Shown: positions 50,934 to 58,618 of the stretch, piece after piece | Position numbering within the stretch: the stretch's first letter is position 1 | How the letters are laid out: each line of letters begins with the position of its first letter | NCBI GenBank assembly: GCA_002437905.1 | Contig: DJRT01000009.1 | Coordinates: 27,908 to 91,907, forward strand | DNA length: 64,000 nucleotides | Reading direction: 5' to 3' | DNA from: Ruminococcaceae bacterium UBA6353 | GTDB taxonomy: Bacteria > Bacillota > Clostridia > Oscillospirales > Acutalibacteraceae | The notes under the pieces: generated by a model | The model's database searches: none | Seen by the model: only the letters and a program-made list of their open reading frames with translations | Told to the model about the DNA's origin: nothing | Made by a program: the position numbers and the translations under genes

Positions 50934-51893
50934 GTGGGAAATGAATCGTCTACGATCCTTCTGCTTTTCATATTGGCGGTGGCACTTGCCAGCCTCATTA
51001 TAGTCAAATTGGTGTTGTTTTTCAAGAATTTCCGGGATGAGGTGCACTATATTCGCATGGAGATGTACCGCGCCGGGGACGACAATGGCTACCGCTACTG
51101 GCGCAAAAGGCTGCGCTGCTGCTACCTCTGCCTGCTGCCGTTTGTTACGCAGCGCAATGTGGAGCGGGTGTACGGGGCGCTTTTCCATAAGCCGCAGCAC
51201 GGCCGGCGCAGCGATGGGATATGGGGCATGCTGGCCCCCTCCCTGGTGGGCATGGCGGTGTGCGCCGTCAGCCTGTGCGGGATGAGCTGGGCGTGGTTTA
51301 CCGCCTCGATCAGCAGCAGCACGCAGGCGATCCGCACACCGGAATACACCCTGAAGGCCACCGTAACGGCTGAGGGCGTAGACACCGTGCCCGGCCAGAA
51401 GAGCGACGGTGGTGCGGCCGTGGACAGCGATACGGTGCTGGAGGGCGATACGCAGTATGCGCTCACGGCCGGGCAGACCTACACCGTTGAGCTCCGGGCC
51501 AGTGGGACCGACGGCGCGGCCGGCTATTGCCTGGTGACGGTGGATGGGAAAGCGTATTGCACGGCGCCGATCACGGCCGTGGGGACGCTGCGCTTCCGGG
51601 TAAGGCCGGAAAGCAGTGGGGACATGATCCTCACGGCCAGATGGGGCACCCGTGTGCAGCAGCCGGACGATCCGCTGACCGAGGGCACCCTGATCGGCAC
51701 GGAGGACAGCGGCACAACGCCGCCCGCAGCCGAGCCTGCGGCACAACCGCCGGCGGATACCGCGGATGATACGCCGGCAGATACGGCAAACAGCACGCCG
51801 GATAGCGTGCCGGAGGACGCAGCGGATAACACACCGGATGTGCCGGCAGCTTCCTCTGCCGCTGCGCCGCAGGAGCCGCAGCAGGAACAGTAA
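50934..51893 (+). CDS. Membrane protein with internal SipW-type motif and Pro/Ala-rich tail
   Basis: A 319-residue protein from GTG 50934 behind AAAGGAG. First hydrophobic helix at about 8-29, then a basic, Cys-containing cytoplasmic stretch (about 30-95). A second helix at about 98-120 runs into GMSWAWFTASISSSTQAI, the same pattern as the GATFAWFTDAAS site of the TasA-like proteins but over 110 residues in. Outer beta-like domain (about 125-235) and a long Pro/Ala/Asp/Thr tail without anchor. It may be a locus partner that exports its outer domain after SipW cleavage. No family recognised. Confidence 0.7.
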   Translation: MGNESSTILLLFILAVALASLIIVKLVLFFKNFRDEVHYIRMEMYRAGDDNGYRYWRKRLRCCYLCLLPFVTQRNVERVYGALFHKPQHGRRSDGIWGMLAPSLVGMAVCAVSLCGMSWAWFTASISSSTQAIRTPEYTLKATVTAEGVDTVPGQKSDGGAAVDSDTVLEGDTQYALTAGQTYTVELRASGTDGAAGYCLVTVDGKAYCTAPITAVGTLRFRVRPESSGDMILTARWGTRVQQPDDPLTEGTLIGTEDSGTTPPAAEPAAQPPADTADDTPADTANSTPDSVPEDAADNTPDVPAASSAAAPQEPQQEQ

Positions 51894-51910
51894 AAACCGC
51901 ACCTTGAACA

Positions 51911-51942
51911 GCCGCCGGACGCCTCTGCGTCCCGGCGGCCGT
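51911..51942 (+). terminator. Hairpin after the fibre locus
   Basis: GCCGCCGG-ACGC / GCGT-CCCGGCGGC stem 18 bp after the stop; only a weak T-rich stretch follows. Confidence 0.5.
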
Positions 51943-51992
51943 GTCGGTTTATGCGGGTTTTCAAAAAGCCCGGTCGCATTTCGGCGTATCGC

Positions 51993-52021
51993 TTGACAGA
52001 ATGCGGGAAAAAGCCTATAAT
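51993..52021 (+). promoter_or_regulatory. Promoter of ssrA
   Basis: TTGACA (51993-51998), 17 bp, TATAAT (52016-52021): perfect consensus, about 25 bp before the tmRNA 5' end. Confidence 0.9.
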
Positions 52022-52046
52022 AGCAAGTACTCCGGCCAACCGATAC

Positions 52047-52395
52047 GGGGGCGTAAAGGTTTCGACGGGGATCGTGAGGTACGGTAAGCGAGTAGCGGTG
52101 CGGGCCCGCTATAAAACCTGCAATCTTAAAATTAAACGACAACAACACTGTTGCGTTGGCGGCCTAATTAGGCTGCCCGTCTTGCCCCGGAGCACCGCGG
52201 CCGGGAGCGAGGCGTCGATGAGCGGTGAAAGTGAACGGCGGGGTGCCACCCCCGGCGTCACGGCGTAGTGGCTACCGTAGCGCATAGCCTGCCGAACGGC
52301 GATGCGTGAGGGGAATCCGAAAAGATCGGCTGCACTCGGAGAAAGCTGTATCAAGTGGTTTTCGGACGCGGGTTCGATTCCCGCCGCCTCCACCA
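52047..52395 (+). ncRNA. ssrA: tmRNA
   Basis: Rescues stalled ribosomes by acting first as tRNA-Ala, then as mRNA. The 5' end GGGGGCG pairs with CGCCTCC before the terminal ACCA (52392-52395), and GGTTCGATTCCCGCC forms the T-arm. The reading frame from GCA at 52120 to TAA at 52165 encodes AILKLNDNNTVALAA; the LAA end is the usual proteolysis signal. The exact resume codon is the in-frame GCA and is inferred. Length about 349 nt is normal. A strong terminator starts at the next base. Confidence 0.95.
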
Positions 52396-52431
52396 GGAAA
52401 AGCTCTTGTTCTTTTGAACAAGAGCTTTTCC
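52396..52431 (+). terminator. Terminator of ssrA
   Basis: Perfect 16-bp stem GGAAAAGCTCTTGTTC / GAACAAGAGCTTTTCC with a TTTT loop, directly after the CCA end. Confidence 0.85.
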
Positions 52432-52580
52432 ATTCTATTCGCCTATCGGCGAGGAATATTGTCTGGCACAAAAAGGTTCATGACCATGCTTTAACGAATA
52501 AATGGAAGAACCATTTGACAGTCAGCACTTTATATGCTTGATCCGGATGCAGGCGAAGCGTCGGTTTCATTCTGCCCTGC

Positions 52581-52617
52581 CAATAAAAAAGACCCCATCC
52601 GGGGTCTTTTTTATTGG
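52581..52617. terminator. Bidirectional terminator
   Basis: CAATAAAAAAGACCCC / GGGGTCTTTTTTATTG palindrome. It ends the AI-2E-type permease transcript on the minus strand (T-run from the A-run). Confidence 0.85.
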
Positions 52618-52634
52618 CAAAACAGTTGGTGTGT

Positions 52635-53837
52635 TTACTCGGCAGCATCCTGCGGTGGCTCCGCGGCCGGTTTCTCTTCTGCTGGGGTTCCGGCCGGCAC
52701 TTCGGCAGCCTGCTGCCGGCGCTTGCGGGCGATCAGGTCTTTGACCAGCATCTGGATGGTTGCCATCAGCGGCACGCCGAGGAAAATGCCCCAGAAGCCG
52801 AACAGCCCGCCAAACAGCGTGATGCCCAGCAGCACATAGATCGGCCGGATGCCGACTGTGCCGCCAACCACGCGGGGCTGTACGATGTTGCCGTCCACCT
52901 GCTGCACGATGACGATATATAGCGCTACGCCGATGGCGGCGTAAATGTTCTTCGTCAGCAGGGTGATGAGGATGATCAGAATACTGCCGATCATGGCGCC
53001 GAAATAGGGGATCATATTCAGCAGGCCCATCGTCATGCCCAGCAGCACGGCGTAGGGCACGCGGAAGATCGCGAGACCGATGGAGACGACGATCCCTACC
53101 ACCATGGCGTCAATGAAGGAGCCGTACAGATAGCTGTAAAAGATCCCGGCAATGCGGTGGCTGTAATCAGCCAGCACGGCAATGCGGTGCGGCTTCATGA
53201 ACAGGCCGAGCAGGGTCTTGCATTCCCGCACCAGGTTTTCCCGCCCGGAGAGCATATAGATGGAAACCATGACCGCAATGATGATATCTACCAGCGAGGT
53301 GGTAAAGCTGATCACGCTGCGGACAGCCGTCAGGATATTTTCGGTGCTGAGGAACTGGAAAATCATCTCCCGCAGCGCGATGTACACCTCGTCCAGCTTA
53401 TCCGCCAGGTCAAAGCGATCCAGCAGGCCGCCCGGCTTGGTGAATTCCTCCAGCCGCTGCTGCGCCATATCGGCATAGCCGGGCAGGGCGGTAGCCAGGC
53501 TGGTGAGACTGTTTTTCAGCTGCGGGATCAGCAGGTAGATCGCCAGCGTGAGCAGCCCCAGCAGCAGAAGATACACAATGCCGATGGCAAGCGGCCGCGC
53601 GAGCTTCTGCCACAGCCTGGCCTTGCGGCGCAGGAACAGCTTTTCCAGCGCCCGGCTGGGTGCATATAGCAGAAAGGCCAGCACAAAGCCGCCGATAAAC
53701 GGCGCCAAAATGCCGATGATCCAGCCGATCACATGGGCAATCTGCGGCAGATCATCGCTGAGCTTATACAGGATCACTGTGGCCGCCGGCAGGCTGAAGA
53801 ACCACAGCCAGCGTTTCCATGAGCGTTTTTGCTCCAT
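52635..53837 (-). CDS. AI-2E-family transporter (PerM-like permease)
   Basis: A 400-residue membrane protein from ATG 53837 behind GGGAGGTG; the open frame to 53879 is not supported. About eight hydrophobic helices, including the pair near the start (IAHVIGWIIGILAPFIGGFV) and, in the C-terminal half, DAMVVGIVVSIGLAIFRVPY and LNMIPYFGAMIGSILIILIT, typical of the AI-2E/PerM family. Members export small molecules or act as Na+/H+ antiporters; the substrate here is unknown. The C-terminal tail is Ala/Glu/Pro-rich. Followed by a strong terminator. Confidence 0.9.
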   Translation of the reverse strand: MEQKRSWKRWLWFFSLPAATVILYKLSDDLPQIAHVIGWIIGILAPFIGGFVLAFLLYAPSRALEKLFLRRKARLWQKLARPLAIGIVYLLLLGLLTLAIYLLIPQLKNSLTSLATALPGYADMAQQRLEEFTKPGGLLDRFDLADKLDEVYIALREMIFQFLSTENILTAVRSVISFTTSLVDIIIAVMVSIYMLSGRENLVRECKTLLGLFMKPHRIAVLADYSHRIAGIFYSYLYGSFIDAMVVGIVVSIGLAIFRVPYAVLLGMTMGLLNMIPYFGAMIGSILIILITLLTKNIYAAIGVALYIVIVQQVDGNIVQPRVVGGTVGIRPIYVLLGITLFGGLFGFWGIFLGVPLMATIQMLVKDLIARKRRQQAAEVPAGTPAEEKPAAEPPQDAAE

Positions 53838-53925
53838 GTCAGGCACCTCCCTGCCGCCGGGCTGCAGCGGCACATCCACCGACAGTATACCAAATTCCCG
53901 CGCGGATTACAAGCCCCCTCCGGGC

Positions 53926-53960
53926 AAAAAAAGGCCGGGCACCGTCACGGCGCCCGGCCT
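53926..53960 (-). terminator. Terminator of the S1-domain gene
   Basis: Minus strand GGCCGGGCGCCGT / ACGGTGCCCGGCC followed by TTTTTTT. Confidence 0.85.
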
Positions 53961-53965
53961 CTCGT

Positions 53966-54913
53966 TTATTCACGCGGAAAGTGGGTTTCGATCACCCGGC
54001 TGCAGCCCGGCGGCGAGTAGCGCCAGTCGGTCAGCGGGCCCTCGGTGATGAAGTAGTGCAGCGGCGCCGGCGGCGTGGTGCTGTCCTGGGTGTCGATCAG
54101 CGCCAGCTTGATCTTGAGCTTCTCCGGCTGCACGCTTTTGATATACACGGCGGCCTGCTGGCCCACGCGCACATCCTCCCGCGGCTCGGCCAGCCCTGCC
54201 AGGTTGGGGGTCAGCTCCACAAATATGCCGTACGGCTCCACCGACCGCACAATGCCGGCAATGGTCTCGCCGGCCTGGAACAGCGCGGCGTTTTCCTCCC
54301 ATGTGCCCAGCAGCTCCCGGTGGGAAAGGCAGATGCGCCCGTTTTCCATCGAGGAGACCACGCTGAGGATCTCCATGCCGGGCGCAAAGCGGTCCCGCGG
54401 GTGGGAGATCCGGCTAACGGAAATATCCGCAATGGGCAGCAGTGCCGGCAGCCCGCAGCCAACATCACAGAAAGCGCCAAATGTCTCCAGCCGTGTGATG
54501 CGTGCCGGGATCACATCCCCCGGCTGCAGGTGGTCAAGGTATTCCTCGCGGCAGCGCTGCTGGGCAATGCGGCGGGAAAGCACCGGCTGGCAGCCCTCCG
54601 CCGTCTGCCGGAAGCCGGTGACCACAAAACACACCGGCTTATTGACGCGGGTGATCAGAACGATATCTTTCGTGACCCCCTCGGCGATGCCGAGGGCGCC
54701 CTCGCAGTGGGGGATCAGCCCCTCGCCGCACGGAAGCTGCACATACAGGTTGTGATCGACATCACAGCGCACGGCGCGGGCCTCCAGCAGCCGGCCGTCC
54801 TCCTGCGCCTGCATCAGCGCGGTGATCGAGCTGATGGCCGCCTGGTTCTCCGGTGTGTGGATGTAAGCCCCCTCCGGCTTATATAGGGTTGTGTTTGCGG
54901 TAGCCATGACCAT
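53966..54913 (-). CDS. S1-domain RNA-binding protein (ribosomal protein S1-like)
   Basis: About 315 residues from ATG 54913, which has AAGGGAAGG upstream (next ATG 54907 also possible). Contains two to three S1 OB-folds: PGDVIPARITRLETFGAFCD followed by LPALLPIADISVSRISHPRD, and GETIAGIVRSVEPYGIFVEL followed by LAGLAEP. The N-terminal third lacks a clear S1 motif. Short S1 proteins of this kind in Clostridia take the place of full six-domain S1 or act in RNA metabolism. The gene stands between the AI-2E-type permease and the membrane protein at 54987. Confidence 0.87.
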   Translation of the reverse strand: MVMATANTTLYKPEGAYIHTPENQAAISSITALMQAQEDGRLLEARAVRCDVDHNLYVQLPCGEGLIPHCEGALGIAEGVTKDIVLITRVNKPVCFVVTGFRQTAEGCQPVLSRRIAQQRCREEYLDHLQPGDVIPARITRLETFGAFCDVGCGLPALLPIADISVSRISHPRDRFAPGMEILSVVSSMENGRICLSHRELLGTWEENAALFQAGETIAGIVRSVEPYGIFVELTPNLAGLAEPREDVRVGQQAAVYIKSVQPEKLKIKLALIDTQDSTTPPAPLHYFITEGPLTDWRYSPPGCSRVIETHFPRE

Positions 54914-54986
54914 ATCGATCCTTCCCTTTCTCACTTGGCGGCGGAGAAGCGCCGTCTGTGGGATATATATGCGTCCTTGCTTTGCT

Positions 54987-55487
54987 TTATGCGCCGATGA
55001 GCGCCCCCAGCAGACCGTAGGAGATCACCGACATAATGACCGTGGCAATGGCAATGCCCAGCAGAATGGCCGGGAAAGCTTTTTTCACCGGGATGCCCAG
55101 CAGCGAGGCGATCAGCGCGCCGGTCCACGCGCCGGTGCCCGGCAGCGGGATGCCGACGAACAGTGCCAGCCCCCAAAAGTAGCCTTTTTCGATTTTTTCG
55201 CTTTTTCCCATGGCCTTGCGCTCAATTTTTTCCACCATCGGGCGGAAAAGCTTGGTACGCTTAAGCGCATTGAAGATGGGGGTAATGAACCACAGGATGA
55301 ACGGCACCGGCAGCAGATTGCCGAGAATGCACAGCGGCACCGCCCGCAGGATGTCCACATGCATCAGGGAGGCGGCCAGCAGGCCGCCGCGCAGCTCCAG
55401 AATAGGCACCATGGAGATAATAAAACAGACCAGCTCGCCGGAAAGCCCGTGCAGGGCATTGATAAACCATTCGACCAGATTTTCCAT
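54987..55487 (-). CDS. Small multidrug-export-type membrane protein (COG2426)
   Basis: A 166-residue protein with four to five hydrophobic segments. Start MENLVEWFINALHGLSGELV, then the family-typical SMVPILELRGGLLAASLM, LGNLLPVPFILWFITPIF, and GLALFVGIPLPGTGAWTGAL, which define the 'small multi-drug export' family (Pfam Sm_multidrug_ex). Transport activity is poorly documented for the family. No partner genes obvious. Confidence 0.88.
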   Translation of the reverse strand: MENLVEWFINALHGLSGELVCFIISMVPILELRGGLLAASLMHVDILRAVPLCILGNLLPVPFILWFITPIFNALKRTKLFRPMVEKIERKAMGKSEKIEKGYFWGLALFVGIPLPGTGAWTGALIASLLGIPVKKAFPAILLGIAIATVIMSVISYGLLGALIGA

Positions 55488-55636
55488 ATGTCAGCACCTC
55501 TTTTTGTTGTCCGGAATTGTCCTTGTATTTTACATCCGTCAGCGGCCGTTGGCCGGCCGTCTGCGAAGCATTGTACCACACCCTGCGGGAACATTCTGTC
55601 GGAACAGGGCGGGCGCAAAAAATATTTTGCCGGCCA

Positions 55637-56647
55637 TTACAGCAGCCGGATGCCGTGTTCTGCACAAGCGGCGGTCATTTCCTCCGGCCACACGGATACC
55701 TGCACCTCGCCGATATGCGCTTTTTCCAGCATCAGCATACACAGACGGCTCTGCCCGATGCCGCCGCCGATGGTCAGCGGCAGCGTGTTTTCCAGTATCC
55801 CCTGGTGATAGGCGTAGTGCATCCGCTCCTCGGCGCCGGCGATCGCCAGCTGTCGCCGCAGGCTCTCGGCATCCACCCGCACACCCATCGAGCTGATCTC
55901 CAGCGCCTGTCCCAGCGTATCGTCCCAGAACAGCAGATCGCCGTTGAGGCTCCAGTCGTCATAGTCCGGGGCGCGGCCGTCGTGCGGTTTGCCGTCTGCC
56001 AGCGCACCGCCGATCTGCATCAGGAATACCGTGCGGTATTCGCGGGTGATGGCATCCTCCCGCTGCTTCGGCGTCAGCGCCGGGTAGCGGTCGGCCAGCT
56101 CCTGCGTGGTGAGGAAATAGACCTCCTCCGACAGCTCGGCTGTCAGCAGGGGATACTTCTGCTGCAGCAGCTTGTTGGTGTCCACCACAGCCTTGGCAAT
56201 GCGGCGCACGGTGTGCTGCAGGTACTCGATGGTGCGCTGCTCACGGGTGATGACCTTCTCCCAGTCCCACTGATCCACAAAGATGGAGTGGGTATTGTCC
56301 ATGTCGTCGTCCCGGCGGATGGCATTCATATCCGTGTACAGCCCCTCACCGGGTTTGAAGCCGTAGCGCCCCAGCGCCACACGCTTCCACTTGGCCAGCG
56401 ATTGCACCACCTCGGCGTGTGCTTCGTCCATCCCCTTGATAGTGAAGTCGACCTTGCGCTCCACACCGTTCAGGTCGTCATTGATACCGCTGCCGCCGCG
56501 CACCAGCACGGGGGCGGTGACCCGCTCCAGATGCAGGTTCTGCGCCAGCAGCACCTGGAAGGTGTCCTTGATCACCTTGATGGCCTGCTGGGTCTGCCGC
56601 AGGCTGAGCTTCGGATCGTACCCCGGAATAAACCGATACTGTGTCAT
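55637..56647 (-). CDS. asnA: Aspartate-ammonia ligase
   Basis: Asparagine synthetase A, 336 residues: aspartate + ammonia + ATP to asparagine + AMP + PPi. It has a class II tRNA-synthetase-like fold. Family stretches: FIPGYDPKLSLRQTQQAIK at the start, RVTAPVLVRGGSGINDDLNG, KRVALGRYGFKPGEGLYTDM, and the end LTIGGGIGQSRLCMLMLEK. Length is normal. It lies 21 bp after asnS and is under the same T-box leader, so it should be made when uncharged tRNA-Asn accumulates. Confidence 0.95.
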   Translation of the reverse strand: MTQYRFIPGYDPKLSLRQTQQAIKVIKDTFQVLLAQNLHLERVTAPVLVRGGSGINDDLNGVERKVDFTIKGMDEAHAEVVQSLAKWKRVALGRYGFKPGEGLYTDMNAIRRDDDMDNTHSIFVDQWDWEKVITREQRTIEYLQHTVRRIAKAVVDTNKLLQQKYPLLTAELSEEVYFLTTQELADRYPALTPKQREDAITREYRTVFLMQIGGALADGKPHDGRAPDYDDWSLNGDLLFWDDTLGQALEISSMGVRVDAESLRRQLAIAGAEERMHYAYHQGILENTLPLTIGGGIGQSRLCMLMLEKAHIGEVQVSVWPEEMTAACAEHGIRLL

Positions 56648-56668
56648 AGCGTTTGTTTCCTTTCTGTA

Positions 56669-58039
56669 TCAGCGGATGCTGCCCACCGTGCGGGGGAACA
56701 GCTGCACATCGCGGATATTGGATACACCGGTGACATACATGATAATGCGCTCAAAGCCCAGGCCGAAGCCGGAATGGGGCACGGTGCCGAAGCGGCGCAG
56801 ATCGAGGTAATCCTGGTATTCCTCCAGGCTCATGTGCCGTGCCTGCATGGCCTCCAGCAGTTTGTCCAGATCCGCCTCACGCTCCGAGCAGCCGATGATC
56901 TCGCCCACGCCGGGCACCAGCAGGTCGGTGGCGGCCACGGTCTTGCCGTCGGGGTTCTGCTTCATATAGAAGGACTTGATCTCCTTGGGGTAGTTGATGA
57001 CAAACACCGGCTTTTTGAACACCTGCTCGGTGATATACCGCTCATGCTCGGTCTGCAGGTCGCAGCCCCAGTAGACCGGGTATTTGAATTCGGCATCCGC
57101 CTTCTCCAGCAGGGCAATGGCGTCGGTGTAATCCAGGATCTGGAAGTCGTTATCCACCACGCTGCGCAGCTTCTCCTGCAGACCGGGCTCCATGAATTTT
57201 TCGAAGAAGGCCAGCTCCTGCGGACATCTTTCCATCACATCGCGGATGATGTACTTGATCATCTCTTCGGCAATTTCAATGATGTCCGGCAGTTCGGCAA
57301 AGGCCACCTCCGGCTCCACATGCCAGAATTCTGCCACATGGCGGGGCGTATTGCTGTTTTCCGCGCGGAAGCTGGGGCCGAAGGTGTAGATCTTGCCCAG
57401 TGCGGTGGCAGCCATTTCGCCCTCCAGCTGGCCGGATACGCTCAGTCCGGCGCGGCGGCCGAAGAAGTCGTTGCGGTAGTATTCTTCGGCGCTCTTGTAC
57501 TGGTCGGAATAGCCGATGGTGGTCACCTTGAACATCTCGCCCGCGCCCTCACAGTCGCTGGCGGTGATCAGCGGGGTATTCACATACACATAATTGCGCT
57601 CCTGGAAATAGCGGTGGATGGCTGCCGCCATCACCGAGCGCACACGGAAGATGGCATTGAACATATTGGTGCGTACCCGCAGGTGCGGAATGGTGCGCAG
57701 GTATTCCACCGAGTGGCGCTTCTTCTGCAGCGGGTATTCGCCGGGGCAGACGCCCAGCACGGTAATCTCGCGGGCATTGACCTCTACGCCGTTGCGCTCA
57801 CTTTCCACCAGTGTGCCGACCACCTTCAGGCTGGTGCCCAGCGGCATATAGGCGCTCACATCCGGCAGGGTCTCCTTATCCAGTACCACCTGCAGATGCT
57901 TGAGGGTGGTGCCGTCGTTCAGCTCCAGGAATGCTACATTTTTGGAATCGCGCGAGGTGCGTACCCAGCCGCAGACGGTGACCTCTGTGCCGCGGTAGGC
58001 GGGATCCTGCTGCAGATCCCGGATGTCGATGTGTTTCAT
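56669..58039 (-). CDS. asnS: Asparaginyl-tRNA synthetase
   Basis: A 456-residue class IIb synthetase that charges tRNA-Asn. N-terminal OB-fold anticodon domain (VTVCGWVRTSRDSKNVAFLE). Catalytic domain with motif 2 in FGPSFRAENSNTPRHVAEFW and motif 3 in GLGFERIIMYVTGVSNIRDV, ending LFPRTVGS. ATG at 58039, behind a GGAG site. Placed behind a T-box leader with an AAC specifier. Together with asnA it forms an asparagine supply-and-charging operon. Confidence 0.97.
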   Translation of the reverse strand: MKHIDIRDLQQDPAYRGTEVTVCGWVRTSRDSKNVAFLELNDGTTLKHLQVVLDKETLPDVSAYMPLGTSLKVVGTLVESERNGVEVNAREITVLGVCPGEYPLQKKRHSVEYLRTIPHLRVRTNMFNAIFRVRSVMAAAIHRYFQERNYVYVNTPLITASDCEGAGEMFKVTTIGYSDQYKSAEEYYRNDFFGRRAGLSVSGQLEGEMAATALGKIYTFGPSFRAENSNTPRHVAEFWHVEPEVAFAELPDIIEIAEEMIKYIIRDVMERCPQELAFFEKFMEPGLQEKLRSVVDNDFQILDYTDAIALLEKADAEFKYPVYWGCDLQTEHERYITEQVFKKPVFVINYPKEIKSFYMKQNPDGKTVAATDLLVPGVGEIIGCSEREADLDKLLEAMQARHMSLEEYQDYLDLRRFGTVPHSGFGLGFERIIMYVTGVSNIRDVQLFPRTVGSIR

Positions 58040-58133
58040 GGTGATCCTCTCCTTATAATAATGGTTTTTATTTCTTTCTGTGTTTCATAGTATATCCGGT
58101 AAACCGGGTAAACCGGGGAAACCGAAAAAGGAA

Positions 58134-58412
58134 AAACAAAAAAGCCGCCCGTCCTACTGCATAGGACGAACAGCCAGACTGCCCGTGGTGCCACCTAAAT
58201 TTGCCGGCGTACAGCCGGCCTCTCCCGCCTCTGACAAGGCGCTGCCCCTTAACGCGCGGCCTACGGCGCCCCTACTGCCGCCCGGTGGGTGTCCGGTGCG
58301 GGTTCAGCTTGCAACTCGGGAGTGTTATTCGCGCGGCCGTTGGCTGCCGGGCTTCCACCTGCCCCGGCTCGCTGTCAGCGCTGTGCTGCGGTACTTCTCT
58401 CCGTCACGGTTT
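58134..58412 (-). promoter_or_regulatory. T-box riboswitch (Asn) controlling asnS-asnA
   Basis: On the minus strand: start of stem I with GACGGAGAGAAGTACCG, a specifier loop GAATAACACTC with AAC at 58326-58324 (Asn codon), and the T-box itself GGTGGCACCACGGG at 58194-58181. A terminator (CGTCCTA / TAGGACG, then GGGCGGCTTTTTTT) follows. T-boxes bind uncharged tRNA, which blocks the terminator. Specifier choice agrees with the downstream gene. Boundaries approximate. Confidence 0.9.
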
Positions 58413-58418
58413 TTTCTT

Positions 58419-58447
58419 ACCTTAGCACAGTTTGGGCGGTTTGTCAA
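58419..58447 (-). promoter_or_regulatory. Promoter of the T-box-asnS-asnA unit
   Basis: Minus strand TTGACA (58447-58442), 17 bp, TAAGGT (58424-58419), just upstream of T-box stem I. Confidence 0.7.
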
Positions 58448-58534
58448 CCGCAAACAAGAAAAATCCACAAAAAGAGAGCGGAAAATTCGTGCAGTGTGTA
58501 AGGGAACTTTTGCTGGCAATCTACCCAAAAATCG

Positions 58535-58563
58535 TTGACACTGTTCGGATGAAATGATATAAT
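58535..58563 (+). promoter_or_regulatory. Consensus promoter of the CotH/dockerin gene
   Basis: TTGACA (58535-58540), 17 bp, TATAAT (58558-58563); perfect hexamers, about 55 bp before the ATG at 58619. Confidence 0.85.
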
Positions 58564-58618
58564 TTGTTGGCTAAGGTGTGCGTGAAAGAAGAATATGGAA
58601 AGTTGGGAGGAATTTTTC

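Noticed and set aside
51993..52395. tmRNA 3' end as the attachment site of an element carrying the fibre locus
   Set aside because: The locus lies on the 5' side of ssrA, the wrong side for integration into its 3' end, and I find no copy of the GGTTCGATTCCCGCC end near the integrase.
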